Positions 33,462 through 41,256 of a stretch of 64,000 nt of DNA are shown one piece after another. Under the pieces are notes generated by a model that saw only the letters and a list, made by a program, of their open reading frames with translations, did not search any database and was not told the DNA's origin. Positions within the stretch are counted from its first letter, which is position 1, and the number at the start of each line of letters is the position of its first letter. Position numbers and translations under genes: made by a program. Source of the stretch: Bradyrhizobium sp. CCBAU 051011 (GTDB lineage: Bacteria > Pseudomonadota > Alphaproteobacteria > Rhizobiales > Xanthobacteraceae); contig NZ_CP022222.1 of NCBI RefSeq assembly GCF_009930815.1, positions 6,676,501 through 6,740,500 of the forward strand, given 5' to 3'.

Positions 33462-34163
33462 GCAATGGGTTGACGGCTTATGCCGTGATCTCCCCGGAGC
33501 CGAATTCCTCTGGCCTCCGTCACTGCCGGCTTGATGACGCATCGATCCGGTTGGATCAGAATAGTCACCGGCAGCTTGGCACCAGCCACGGGTGTCAGGA
33601 CCACACGGTTTTGCCGTACGCAACAAGCGCCGTCATCCTGCGCGCGGTGCTCGCTCACGGAAGAATCCGCCCTGCGAACAACGTCTCGCGCCTGACGCTG
33701 TCGCGTCCACCGCATCCCGTCCCGCGTTCGTGACGATCGCGATACGCCCCTCTTGCCGGGTCGAGACGGGTGGAAATAGCCACTGATTTGGGTGCGAGGG
33801 AAAGCAGTATATTTTTCGGCCGACGACTGGACTGCCCAAATCAGCTTGAAATGGCTGCGCAAATTTCAGTTTTCGCGCGGCGGCTCTTTGATCCGTTTGT
33901 CCCCAATGTCGCATCAACCAATGCGTGCAGAATGAGGTATCTGCGCGGCGCGAAGCGGACGAGTGCAGGGCAGCGATGCAACGGCCGCGATAAAAGGCCG
34001 GATGTTCACCATATCGCCGGCCGAAATGGCTCCTCTTTTGGCCATCATGTGCCTGCATCCAAGTGGATTAGCCGACACCTCGAAGAGACGATCACTTCGG
34101 ACATCTGCGGTGTCGCTGCAGTTGCAGCTTCGTTTGTAAAATCTGTTTTGAGTTGTGTTGCGT

Positions 34164-35480
34164 ATGTCAGAGTTGGCCGCCACTCCAGTCTTGAGACCGG
34201 GAATTCCAGGGTTCGTTGCGGCCTGGCCGCTGTCCCGGTTCTGGTTGCTTAGCGTTGATGTTTACCCGGCACTGGCCGCAGCCGCGCTGCCATGGTCGAC
34301 GACAGCGGTCTCGGTATTTACGGCGGTGTGGCTGGCCATCGTGCTGCCCACGATTCACTGGCCGGCGTTCTTCGAATCCTTGCGTGCGCCGGCGCGGTCC
34401 GTGCCTCTGGCCTTCTTTGCACTGGCGCTCCTCGGCGTTCTCTGGGCCGGCGATACCGCTGCGGCAAAATTGCTGGGGCTCAGTCCCGTCGTAAAGCTCT
34501 TGGCCATTCCGCTTGTCATCTATCACTACCAGCGTTCGGAGCGCGGGCACTGGGTGCTGATCGCCTTCCTGGCTTCCTGCGTTCTCCTCATGGGAGTGTC
34601 ATGGGCGACATATTTCGCGGACTGGAAGCCTTCGCCGGGCGGCATGGCCGGAGTCCCCGTCAGAAACTACATCGACCAAAGCCACGAATTCGCGTTGTGC
34701 CTGTTTGCCGTGGCGCCGCTGCTGCTGTCATTTGCTGCAAACGGCCATCGCGCCTGGGCTATCGCGCTCGCAGCCATCATGTTGGGCTTTTATTGCGACA
34801 TGCGGTTTGTGGCGACGTCGCGCACCACGCTGGTCTGCTTCCCCGTGCTGTTGGTTCTTTTTGCCTTCAAATATCTGAACCGGCGACACGCAATCTATCT
34901 GCTCGCGTTCGCGGCGATCGTCGAGGGTGCTGTCCTGTTCACGTCACCCTATCTGCGCGACCGCGTCGAGCGCACGGTGCAGGACTCGCAGGTCACTGTG
35001 GATTCCAATGCCGCAACTCCGGCTGCGACCTCGAACGGCCTGCGGCTGGCGTATTGGCGCGCGTCGGTCAGATCGATTTCGGAGTCGCCGATTTTCGGTC
35101 ACGGTACCGGATCGACCAAGCAGCTGTTTGAACGAGAAGCTGAAGGCAAGAGCGGCGAGTGGGGCTGGTCCATTCGCAACCCGCACAACCAGACGCTTTA
35201 CGCCGCCATCCAGTGGGGCGTGCTCGGCTGCCTCTTCCTGTATGCGATGTGGTACTTTCACCTGCAGCTGTTTCGTGGATCGACGCTTGCGGCGTGGATC
35301 GGAATGGTGGTCGTGGTTCAGAACTTCGTCAGTTCGCTGTTCAATTCGCACCTGTTCGATTTCCACGAAGGCTGGATCTACGTTCTCGGCGTCGGGGTAG
35401 TGGGCGGCATGGTCGCGCGTGCGCAGTCTCAATTTGCTTCAGGCTACGGATCAGAGCAGGCAGGCATGAGCCGGTCTTAA
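34164..35480 (+). CDS. O-antigen ligase (WaaL/RfaL)-like polytopic membrane protein
   Basis: A 438-residue protein with about eleven membrane segments and one large periplasmic loop (about 255-345), the Wzy_C/WaaL layout. The loop contains 'GLRLAYWRASVRSISESPIF', then 'GHGTGSTKQLFERE' and 'NPHNQTLYAAIQWGVLGCLF'; an Arg and the HN/His in this loop are the catalytic elements in WaaL. It would join O-antigen or a related polysaccharide to lipid A-core, or polymerise it. The ATG at 34164 is three codons after an upstream TTG. No other polysaccharide gene is adjacent, so the acceptor is uncertain. Confidence 0.82.
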   Translation: MSELAATPVLRPGIPGFVAAWPLSRFWLLSVDVYPALAAAALPWSTTAVSVFTAVWLAIVLPTIHWPAFFESLRAPARSVPLAFFALALLGVLWAGDTAAAKLLGLSPVVKLLAIPLVIYHYQRSERGHWVLIAFLASCVLLMGVSWATYFADWKPSPGGMAGVPVRNYIDQSHEFALCLFAVAPLLLSFAANGHRAWAIALAAIMLGFYCDMRFVATSRTTLVCFPVLLVLFAFKYLNRRHAIYLLAFAAIVEGAVLFTSPYLRDRVERTVQDSQVTVDSNAATPAATSNGLRLAYWRASVRSISESPIFGHGTGSTKQLFEREAEGKSGEWGWSIRNPHNQTLYAAIQWGVLGCLFLYAMWYFHLQLFRGSTLAAWIGMVVVVQNFVSSLFNSHLFDFHEGWIYVLGVGVVGGMVARAQSQFASGYGSEQAGMSRS

Positions 35481-35594
35481 GCAATATCGACGGCAAAGTA
35501 CGCGCCGCAGCGGCGGCGACCAATTCGCGACCAATTCCCTTGGGCTGGAAGATACCCTATACAATTCGCGTAACACGATTGATGGGGTAGCGCG

Positions 35595-36803
35595 ATGAAA
35601 GTGCGCTGTTGCATCGTCGGCGGCGGGCCGGCCGGCATGATGCTTGGATATCTGCTCGGACGCGCCGGCATCGAGGTCGTGGTGCTGGAGAAGCACGCCG
35701 ACTTCTTTCGCGATTTTCGTGGCGACACCGTGCATCCATCCACGCTGCAGGTGATGGATGAGCTTGGGCTGATCGACGGATTCCTGAAGCTGCCGCATCA
35801 GCGCCTGCAGAAGATGGAAGGCATGTTCGGGGGAGAGGCCGTGCGGATTGCCGATCTGGGCCGGCTCAACGTCAAATATCCTTTCATCGCCTTCATGCCG
35901 CAGTGGGACTTTCTCAACTTCCTGCGCGAGAGCGGCAAGCGCTTCGCTTCACTCAAGGTGATGATGTCGACCGAAGCGATCGATCTGCTTCGCGACGGCG
36001 AGCGTATCTCTGGCGTCAAGGCAAGGACGCCGGATGGCGTGATCGATATCGAGGCGGATCTCACCATTGCTTGCGACGGCCGCCATTCGCTGCTGCGCGA
36101 GCGCGCGGGCCTTGCGGTCGAGGAAATCGGCGCGCCGATGGATGTGCTGTGGTTTCGCGCCGGCAAGCGGGAGGGCCAGGGCGAGAACCTGTTTGCGCGG
36201 GTCGAGCCCGGCAAGATGATGGTGACCTTCGACCGTGGCGACTATTGGCAGTGCGCGTTCGTCATTCCCAAGGGGCAGCATGATGCGGTGAAGGCGAGGG
36301 GACTGCCCGCGCTGCTCGACGATATTGCGCGGATGGCGCCGATCCTCAAACCCGGACTCGCCGAGGTGAAGAGCTGGGACGACGTCAAGCTGTTGACCGT
36401 TGCAGTCAACCGGCTGGAGCGCTGGACGCGGCCGGGGCTGTTGTGCATCGGCGACGCTGCGCACGCGATGTCGCCGATCGGCGGGGTCGGCGTCAACCTC
36501 GCGGTGCAGGATGCGGTCGCGACCGCGAACCTGCTGGCATCGAAGCTGGTGAGCGGCTGTCCATCGGAGGATGAACTCGACGCGGTGCGCCGGCGCCGCA
36601 CGTTTCCGGTGCGGATGACTCAGCGGATGCAGGTGGTCGTGCAGAACAACATCGTCAACGCGGCGCTGAAGCCGGGAAACCAGCCGCTGAAGGTTCCGTT
36701 CGTGATGCGGCTGGTCACCGCGGTGCCCTGGCTGCAAGGCATCACGGCGCGATTTGTGGGCCTGGGCGTGCGGCCCGAGCACGTGCAGTCGCCGGGCAGC
36801 TAG
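35595..36803 (+). CDS. FAD-dependent aromatic monooxygenase (PHBH/UbiH fold)
   Basis: A 402-residue class A flavoprotein hydroxylase. Dinucleotide-binding 'CCIVGGGPAGMMLGYLLGRAG' at the start gives GxGxxG, 'TIACDGRHSLLRERAGL' is the DG motif, and 'LLCIGDAAHAMSPIGGVGVN' is the GD motif contacting FAD. Such enzymes hydroxylate phenolics or epoxidise substrates using NAD(P)H and O2. Closest in style to a FAD monooxygenase group common in Bradyrhizobium; substrate unknown. It stands alone between the membrane protein and the repeat/IS region. Confidence 0.88.
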   Translation: MKVRCCIVGGGPAGMMLGYLLGRAGIEVVVLEKHADFFRDFRGDTVHPSTLQVMDELGLIDGFLKLPHQRLQKMEGMFGGEAVRIADLGRLNVKYPFIAFMPQWDFLNFLRESGKRFASLKVMMSTEAIDLLRDGERISGVKARTPDGVIDIEADLTIACDGRHSLLRERAGLAVEEIGAPMDVLWFRAGKREGQGENLFARVEPGKMMVTFDRGDYWQCAFVIPKGQHDAVKARGLPALLDDIARMAPILKPGLAEVKSWDDVKLLTVAVNRLERWTRPGLLCIGDAAHAMSPIGGVGVNLAVQDAVATANLLASKLVSGCPSEDELDAVRRRRTFPVRMTQRMQVVVQNNIVNAALKPGNQPLKVPFVMRLVTAVPWLQGITARFVGLGVRPEHVQSPGS

Positions 36804-36816
36804 TTTGTGCCCGACT

Positions 36817-36916
36817 AAAGCGTGATGACTTTTCTTCGAATCGTCATCCCGCTTTATCTTTTTGTTTGAGCATGATCTTTTTGGAAAACCGCTGCACACT
36901 TTTCCGGATCATGCTC
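36817..36916. repeat. Dispersed double-hairpin repeat, interrupted at its right end by the IS
   Basis: Two hairpins in tandem: AAAGCGTGATGAC (36817-36829) / GTCATCCCGCTTT (36843-36855), one mismatch, and GAGCATGATC (36868-36877) / GATCATGCTC (36907-36916), perfect. The unit resembles a repeat I recall in Bradyrhizobiaceae ending near '...GATCATGCT'. It lies just after the monooxygenase stop and may also terminate transcription. The IS inserted at the CTAG directly beside it. Confidence 0.65.
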
Positions 36917-36920
36917 TAGG
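36915..36920. repeat. Left target-site duplication of the IS481 element
   Basis: TCTAGG, repeated exactly at 37969-37974. It fits the 6-base NCTAGN target duplication described for IS481 and IS1002 of Bordetella pertussis. Confidence 0.85.
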
Positions 36921-37968
36921 TGTGAGCTTTCAGGAGGTTGTCCATCCAGTCCTGAACGAGGAAGCTGAAGTTGTCGAAGCTTTAGCCAATCCCCGGAGGA
37001 CCGAATGGACACCCATAAGAATGCGCCTCTGACGCCGAAAGGTCGAGAGGCCATGGTGCGGAGCGTGATCGAGGGCGGCCTGACGAAGGCCGCAGCCGCG
37101 CTCCGGTTCAACGTCACAGCGAAGACGGTCGCCAAATGGGTCAAGCGCTCCCGGGAGGAAGGTGTTGATGGGTTGCGTGATCGCTCCTCACGGCCCCATT
37201 CATTGCCAGGCCAAACCCTGCCTGCCACATGCGCTGCGGTCGAGGCGCTGCGCCGACAGCGCCACACGGGCAAGCAGATCGCGGCCGAACTCGGCATCTC
37301 TCCGGCGACTGTCAGTCGTGTCCTGCGGCGACTGGGATTGAACCGGTTGCGCGACCTGGAACCGGCCGAACCGGTGCGGCGCTACGAGCGTGAACATCCC
37401 GGCGAACTGATCCACATCGACATCAAAAAGCTCGGCAAGTTCAACCAGGTAGGCCATCGCATCACCGGCGATCGAACCGGTCAGAGCAACCTGCGTGCCC
37501 GCGGCGAAGGGCCTGGCTGGGAATACGTCCACGTCTGTATCGACGATGCTTCCCGGATCGCCTTCAGCAAGGTCATGAAGAGCGAACGGCAGGGTTGCGC
37601 CGTGGCCTTCCTCAAAGCTGCGATCGCTTACTACGCCAGCCTGGACGTCAGGGTCGAGCGGGTGATGACCGACAACGGTTCTTGCTATAAATCGCGCGCC
37701 TTCCGCAAAGCCTGCCAGCGCCTCGGCCTCAAGCACATTCGCACCAAGCCATACACGCCGAAGACCAACGGTAAGGCCGAACGCTTCATTCAGACCAGCT
37801 TGCGCGAGTGGGCTTATGCCCGCGCCTACAACACCTCAGGAGAACGCGCCGCCGAACTGCCAAGATGGCTTCACCGCTACAATTGGCATCGCCCTCATGG
37901 CAGTATCGGCGCGATGCCACCCATCAGCAGACTCGCTCTAACCGGGAACAACCTGTTGAGGCTCCACA
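36921..37968 (+). mobile_element. Complete IS481-family insertion sequence (1048 bp)
   Basis: Bounded by imperfect terminal inverted repeats starting TGTG: left end 36921-36943 and right end 37945-37968, sharing outer TGTG and inner AGGTTGT. It is flanked by the exact 6-base duplication TCTAGG. It carries one intact transposase gene read left to right. Intact ends, intact duplication and intact gene suggest recent insertion. It landed between a palindromic repeat and the terminator of the outer-membrane protein gene at 38035, so it breaks no gene. Confidence 0.92.
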
Positions 37969-37973
37969 TCTAG
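37005..37973 (+). CDS. IS481-family transposase (DDE)
   Basis: A 322-residue transposase. Two helix-turn-helix regions occupy the first 110 residues ('KAAAALRFNVTAKTVAKWVK', 'AAELGISPATVSRVLRRLGL'). The rve integrase core follows, with Asp in 'LIHIDIKKLGKF', Asp in 'VMTDNGSCYKS' and Glu in 'TNGKAERFIQT', the DDE triad. GGAGG precedes the ATG. The TAG stop at 37971-37973 is not inside the element but in the right-hand target duplication: the last coded residues are 'LRLHI' and the stop comes from CTAG of the target. The gene appears fully functional. Confidence 0.93.
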   Translation: MDTHKNAPLTPKGREAMVRSVIEGGLTKAAAALRFNVTAKTVAKWVKRSREEGVDGLRDRSSRPHSLPGQTLPATCAAVEALRRQRHTGKQIAAELGISPATVSRVLRRLGLNRLRDLEPAEPVRRYEREHPGELIHIDIKKLGKFNQVGHRITGDRTGQSNLRARGEGPGWEYVHVCIDDASRIAFSKVMKSERQGCAVAFLKAAIAYYASLDVRVERVMTDNGSCYKSRAFRKACQRLGLKHIRTKPYTPKTNGKAERFIQTSLREWAYARAYNTSGERAAELPRWLHRYNWHRPHGSIGAMPPISRLALTGNNLLRLHI

Positions 37974-37974
37974 G
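37969..37974. repeat. Right target-site duplication of the IS481 element
   Basis: TCTAGG, the exact copy of 36915-36920. It contains the TAG that ends the transposase frame. Confidence 0.85.
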
Positions 37975-37980
37975 CAACAA

Positions 37981-38006
37981 AAAGCCCCGGACGATGCCGG
38001 GGCTTT
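37981..38006 (-). terminator. Terminator of the outer-membrane protein gene
   Basis: A perfect 10-bp stem AAAGCCCCGG (37981-37990) / CCGGGGCTTT (37997-38006) with loop ACGATG. It lies 29 bases beyond the stop of the minus-strand gene at 38035. The same hairpin recurs at 39182 and 41208. Confidence 0.85.
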
Positions 38007-38034
38007 GAGCTGTTGAGGCTATCAGGTAGTCGGA

Positions 38035-38766
38035 TCAGTACTTCGCGACGACCGGACCGCCGAAGCGATAGCTGATACCGCCACGCACAGTGTGGAACAC
38101 CGGGTCATGCTCGTAGGTGAAGCCGGGGAACGAGAAGACCGAGTTGTTCCGGAAGCTGCCGAAATCGGTGTAGCGGTACTCGAGACGGGCCGACCAGTTC
38201 GGCGTGAAGCCGTATTCCCAGCCTGCGCCCACGGTCCAGCCGGTGCGGGTGGTGGAGTGGGTTTCAAACAGGGTGTTCGCGAAGACGTAGGTGTGGTCCA
38301 TATCGGCCCAGGCCGCACCACCGGTCACGTAGAGCAGCGAGTTGTTGAAGGCTACACCGAGGCGACCACGGATAGAGGCCTGAGCATCGATCCGGAAGTC
38401 CGTGCCGTTGAGGTTTGCCAGGCGATAGCCGCCATTGATGTCGGCGCCTTCAATGTCGCCTTCGAGACCGAAGACGAACTGACCGAACTGCCAGTTGTAG
38501 CCGAGGTGACCACCGCCGACGAAGCCGTCAGTGTTGAAACCCTGATTGAAGCCAGTGGGCAGGCCCGTTACGGTGACGAACTCACGGGTGCTGTTGTCAC
38601 CCCAGGCGTAACCGACCTGTGCACCGATGTAGAAGCCGGTCCAGTTGTAGACGGCGACGACAGGCGCGACGGGAGCCTTGGTGTAAGGCCGGGCAGCCAG
38701 ATCAGCGGCCGAAGCGCTGGCGGTGCCGATGGCCAGGGCGGCGGCGGCGATAGCGAGCTTTTTCAT
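38035..38766 (-). CDS. Omp25/RopB-like outer-membrane beta-barrel protein
   Basis: A 243-residue porin-like protein of the eight-strand OmpA-like barrel group. Signal peptide ends 'GTASASA', then 'ADLAARPYTKAPVAPVVAVY' and 'NWTGFYIGAQVGYAW', the hallmark entry shared with the proteins at 41257 and 50744. The chain alternates in beta-strand style and ends 'GGISYRFGGPVVAKY'; a terminal aromatic is usual for Bam recognition. Start at 38766 ('MKKLAIAAA') with GGGGAA upstream. Members stabilise the envelope in Rhizobiales and are usually abundant. A strong terminator follows. Confidence 0.9.
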   Translation of the reverse strand: MKKLAIAAAALAIGTASASAADLAARPYTKAPVAPVVAVYNWTGFYIGAQVGYAWGDNSTREFVTVTGLPTGFNQGFNTDGFVGGGHLGYNWQFGQFVFGLEGDIEGADINGGYRLANLNGTDFRIDAQASIRGRLGVAFNNSLLYVTGGAAWADMDHTYVFANTLFETHSTTRTGWTVGAGWEYGFTPNWSARLEYRYTDFGSFRNNSVFSFPGFTYEHDPVFHTVRGGISYRFGGPVVAKY

Positions 38767-39238
38767 TGTGTTCCCCAATTTTCAGACAAGTAATGCGGGC
38801 AATTGATGTGGATGCAACATAGCCCAGGAGTCGCACCAAGGCTGTCACCTGCACGCCACAGTCGCAAACCTTCGACGCGTGAGGACCAAGGCATCGCCGA
38901 AATTCGGTTGGGAAACGGGCAAAACATCGAGGTTTCGACGATCCTCCACCCAAACGACGCCCGGGGACGGATCTTCATCGAGGCCGATTACGAGTGACAC
39001 TTAACGAATTCCAGCGATTCGACTCGCCTGCCCTATAATATATTACCGGCGCTTATGCGATTACGTGCTCGCTCAATGGGTGCATACCTCCGAATCGGGA
39101 TCGGCGGCGTTTTGGAACTGACTGCTTCGGGTTGTGTGGATCGCCAAGCAAATACCGAGCGTGCTACGCCCCAGCGCAAGCAAAAGCCCCGGCATCGTCC
39201 GGGGCTTTTTCGTCAGTCGCCTGTGCGAGGATGGCGCT
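38767..39238. other. Intergenic stretch between outer-membrane protein and SDR genes
   Basis: About 470 bases with no credible gene; short frames here have no support. It should contain the promoter of the outer-membrane protein gene (reading left). A TATAAT at 39034-39039 stands out but has no good -35. The terminator of the SDR gene is at its right end. Confidence 0.45.
39182..39210 (-). terminator. Bidirectional terminator after the SDR gene
   Basis: A perfect 11-bp stem AAAAGCCCCGG (39182-39192) / CCGGGGCTTTT (39199-39209), loop CATCGT, with T-runs on both strands. It serves the minus-strand SDR ending at 39239. It is the mirror image of the hairpins at 37981 and 41208. Confidence 0.85.
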
Positions 39239-40009
39239 TCAACCCATGATCGAATATCCGCCATCGACCGGAATCGCCGTGCCGGTGAGGAAATCCGAGG
39301 CAGGCGAGGCGAGGAACACGGCGATGCCGGCAAAGTCGCCGATCGCGCCCCAGCGCGCCGCCGGCGTACGCGCCAGCACGCGGTCGTGCAGGCCATCGAT
39401 CTCCTGGCGGGCGCGCTTGGTGAGGTCGGTGTCGATCCAGCCCGGCAGTACGGCGTTGGCCTGGATGTTGTCGGCCGCCCATGCGCAGGCGCAGGAGCGC
39501 GTGAACTGCACGATGCCGCCCTTGCTCGCGGCATAGGCCGGCGTGAAGCTGGCGCCGAAGATCGACATCATCGAGCCGATATTGATGATCTTGCCGCCGC
39601 CCGCTGCCTTCATCGCGGGATAGACCGCCTGCGAGCACAGGAAGGCACTGGTGAGGTTGGTCTGGATCACGCTGTTCCACTCGGCAATGTCGAGCGCATG
39701 CGGCGGCTTGCGAATGTTGATGCCGGCATTGTTGACGAGGATATCGATGCGGCCGAGCTCACGCACGACGCGCTCGGTCATCGCAGCGACCGCCGCCTTG
39801 TCGGTGACGTCGGCCGCGACCGCAATCGCCTTGGCGCTGCCCTGCGCAAGCTCTGCGACCGCGCCGGCCGACTTGGCCTCGTTGCGGCCGACGATGGCAA
39901 CCGCAGCGCCCGCCTGCGCGAGGCCGCGGGCCATGCCGAGCCCGATGCCGCCATTGCCGCCGGTGACGATGGCTACCTTGCCGGTAAGGTCGAAGAGTCC
40001 TGTTGTCAT
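39239..40009 (-). CDS. SDR-family NAD(P)-dependent oxidoreductase (gluconate 5-dehydrogenase-like)
   Basis: A 256-residue classical short-chain dehydrogenase. Cofactor motif 'VTGGNGGIGLGMARGLAQAG' (TGxxxGxG), 'ILVNNAGI' (NNAG), catalytic Ser in 'INIGSMMS' and Tyr/Lys in 'AYAASKGGIVQFTRSCACAW', and the closing 'PVDGGYSIMG'. It resembles gluconate 5-dehydrogenase or 2-deoxygluconate dehydrogenase; the substrate is not proven. The start at 40009 ('MTTGLFDLTGK') has GGGAA upstream; a frame open to 40138 runs into a palindromic repeat. Confidence 0.92.
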   Translation of the reverse strand: MTTGLFDLTGKVAIVTGGNGGIGLGMARGLAQAGAAVAIVGRNEAKSAGAVAELAQGSAKAIAVAADVTDKAAVAAMTERVVRELGRIDILVNNAGINIRKPPHALDIAEWNSVIQTNLTSAFLCSQAVYPAMKAAGGGKIINIGSMMSIFGASFTPAYAASKGGIVQFTRSCACAWAADNIQANAVLPGWIDTDLTKRARQEIDGLHDRVLARTPAARWGAIGDFAGIAVFLASPASDFLTGTAIPVDGGYSIMG

Positions 40010-40025
40010 TGCGATTCCCTTCCTT

Positions 40026-40151
40026 GTCATGCCCGGGCATAGCCGTCCGGAGGGACGGCGTCGCTTGCGCTCGCCTATGTCCCGGGCAGCCACGTCTTCC
40101 TTGCCGCCGATGTTTAAAGACGTGGATGGCCGGGACAAGCCCGGCCATGAC
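40026..40151. repeat. Palindromic dispersed repeat upstream of the SDR gene
   Basis: A 126-base unit bounded by GTCATGCCCGGGC (40026-40038) / GCCCGGCCATGAC (40139-40151), one mismatch, with an inner perfect pair CCACGTCTT (40090-40098) / AAGACGTGG (40117-40125). I recall this type as frequent between Bradyrhizobium genes. It sits between the SDR start and the end of the next minus-strand gene. Confidence 0.7.
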
Positions 40152-40165
40152 CAGCGAGAAGCAGT

Positions 40166-40351
40166 CTAGCGGTTGCCTTGCCAGATCAGGATCAGGCCGA
40201 CGGCGCCGAGCAGGGCGCCATAGCCGGCCCATTGCAGTTGATTGATCATGAAGCTCGATGGTGGCCACGGAAACACGCCGGTGCCCTGACCGATCCATAG
40301 CAGGCCGACGGCGAGCGCCAGAAAGCCGATGATCGAAAGCGATCTGGCCAT
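40166..40351 (-). CDS. Small conserved-looking membrane protein
   Basis: A 61-residue protein with two membrane segments ('LSIIGFLALAVGLLWIGQGT' and 'WAGYGALLGAVGLILIW') joined by 'GVFPWPPSSFMINQLQ'. The final 'RN..' pattern is reversed here as 'WQGNR'. A strong AGGAGG lies just upstream of the ATG, which makes a real gene likely despite the size. I recall similar short proteins in Bradyrhizobium annotated as hypothetical. Function unknown. Confidence 0.72.
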   Translation of the reverse strand: MARSLSIIGFLALAVGLLWIGQGTGVFPWPPSSFMINQLQWAGYGALLGAVGLILIWQGNR

Positions 40352-40516
40352 GGGTTCCTCCTGCCGACGGTCTCTGGACGCCGTGCGGCCTGCCTAAAAT
40401 TCTATTGGGCCGCCGCAGGAAACCGTTGTCGGCGGTGGCCGTAGCTTCCCGATCGAACAGGAAGCCGGCCGGCTCGGCAAGACCGCACGTCACTCCACCG
40501 TCATTCAAGGGTCGTC

Positions 40517-41173
40517 ATGAAACGCCGGACCGTTACTGTCGCGCTCGCGCTTGCCTTCGCGTTTGTTCCGGGCTTCGTTGTCGCCTACGCGTCGTGGCCG
40601 CGGCAGGCGGATCTGCGCCGCTTCGAACCGGCCGAAATCGCCCAACTGGAGACGGCGATGTGGCGCGACTATTACGAGAAGCGCTATGGCGCGCTGCTCT
40701 ACCATCTCTACGAGCTGTCGCGGACGCAGTTCGGCTTCGCGCCGCTCGACAGCTTCCGGATCGCCTGGGTAGCCGCGCAGGCCGCAAGAGCGTTTCAGCC
40801 GACGCGCTCCCGCGAAGCGGCCAACGCCGCGCTGCCGCCGCTCGTGATCTACTACCGCCTGCTGGCATCCGCCGCGCCCGGCGGATTCGATGCCGAGGAG
40901 GCCGCGCGTCTCGAACTCGACTGGTGGCAGGCGCGGCGCGAAGCCGTGGCCCCGGCGCAGTACGGCCTGACGGTCGCCCGCGTCGCTGCCATCACCTACG
41001 GCAAGCGGGCCGACGATCCGTCGCTGGTGATGTCAGGTATCGGCCGCGCCGAGGCGATGGCCTGGCGCGACGCGCGTGGGCAGGGGATGACGGAGACGGA
41101 CTGGTCAGAGATCGAGTGCCGGCTGAGCCGCGCGTACCGGTCGCTGAAAGCGGCAGTGGTGGCTGGCGGCTAA
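40517..41173 (+). CDS. Hypothetical exported or anchored protein
   Basis: A 218-residue protein. The N-terminus 'RTVTVALALAFAFVPGFVVA' is a signal peptide or anchor; the rest is helical and rich in Arg, Ala and aromatic residues ('MWRDYYEKRYGALLYHLYEL', 'LPPLVIYYRLLASAAPGG'). I do not recognise a domain. The sequence is uniform in GC style with its neighbours. It ends convergent with the outer-membrane protein gene, sharing the bidirectional terminator at 41208. Confidence 0.7.
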   Translation: MKRRTVTVALALAFAFVPGFVVAYASWPRQADLRRFEPAEIAQLETAMWRDYYEKRYGALLYHLYELSRTQFGFAPLDSFRIAWVAAQAARAFQPTRSREAANAALPPLVIYYRLLASAAPGGFDAEEAARLELDWWQARREAVAPAQYGLTVARVAAITYGKRADDPSLVMSGIGRAEAMAWRDARGQGMTETDWSEIECRLSRAYRSLKAAVVAGG

Positions 41174-41207
41174 GACGGTTCGAAAAGATCTTAAATCCGG
41201 ACAACAA

Positions 41208-41235
41208 AAAAGCCCCGGACGATGCCGGGGCTTTT
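41208..41235. terminator. Bidirectional terminator between convergent genes
   Basis: A perfect 11-bp stem AAAAGCCCCGG (41208-41218) / CCGGGGCTTTT (41225-41235), loop ACGATG. It serves the + strand gene ending at 41173 and the minus-strand gene ending at 41257. Confidence 0.85.
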
Positions 41236-41256
41236 GAATTGCCGATTTCGAAGAAA

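Larger units (their letters stand above)
33100..34163. other. 1.06-kb gene-free tract with palindromic repeats
   Basis: No frame here looks like a gene in length, composition or start signals. The left two thirds (about 33110-33790) is packed with palindromic sequence of the type I recall as dispersed in Bradyrhizobium genomes (two repeats listed separately). The right third (about 33790-34163) is less GC-rich and holds the promoter of the O-antigen-ligase-like gene; I see nothing else in it. Confidence 0.6.

Noticed and set aside
31465..33465. A 666-codon minus-strand frame opposite the caspase-like gene
   Set aside because: It runs through the repeats and shows no family sequence; the + strand gene has signal peptide and catalytic residues.
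33100..34163. Several 60-170-codon frames in the gene-free tract
   Set aside because: They follow the palindromic repeats in both strands, lack ribosome sites and show no protein-like composition.
39034..39210. A small RNA between TATAAT at 39034 and the terminator at 39182
   Set aside because: The -35 is poor and the terminator is explained by the SDR gene on the other strand; not enough to call an RNA gene.
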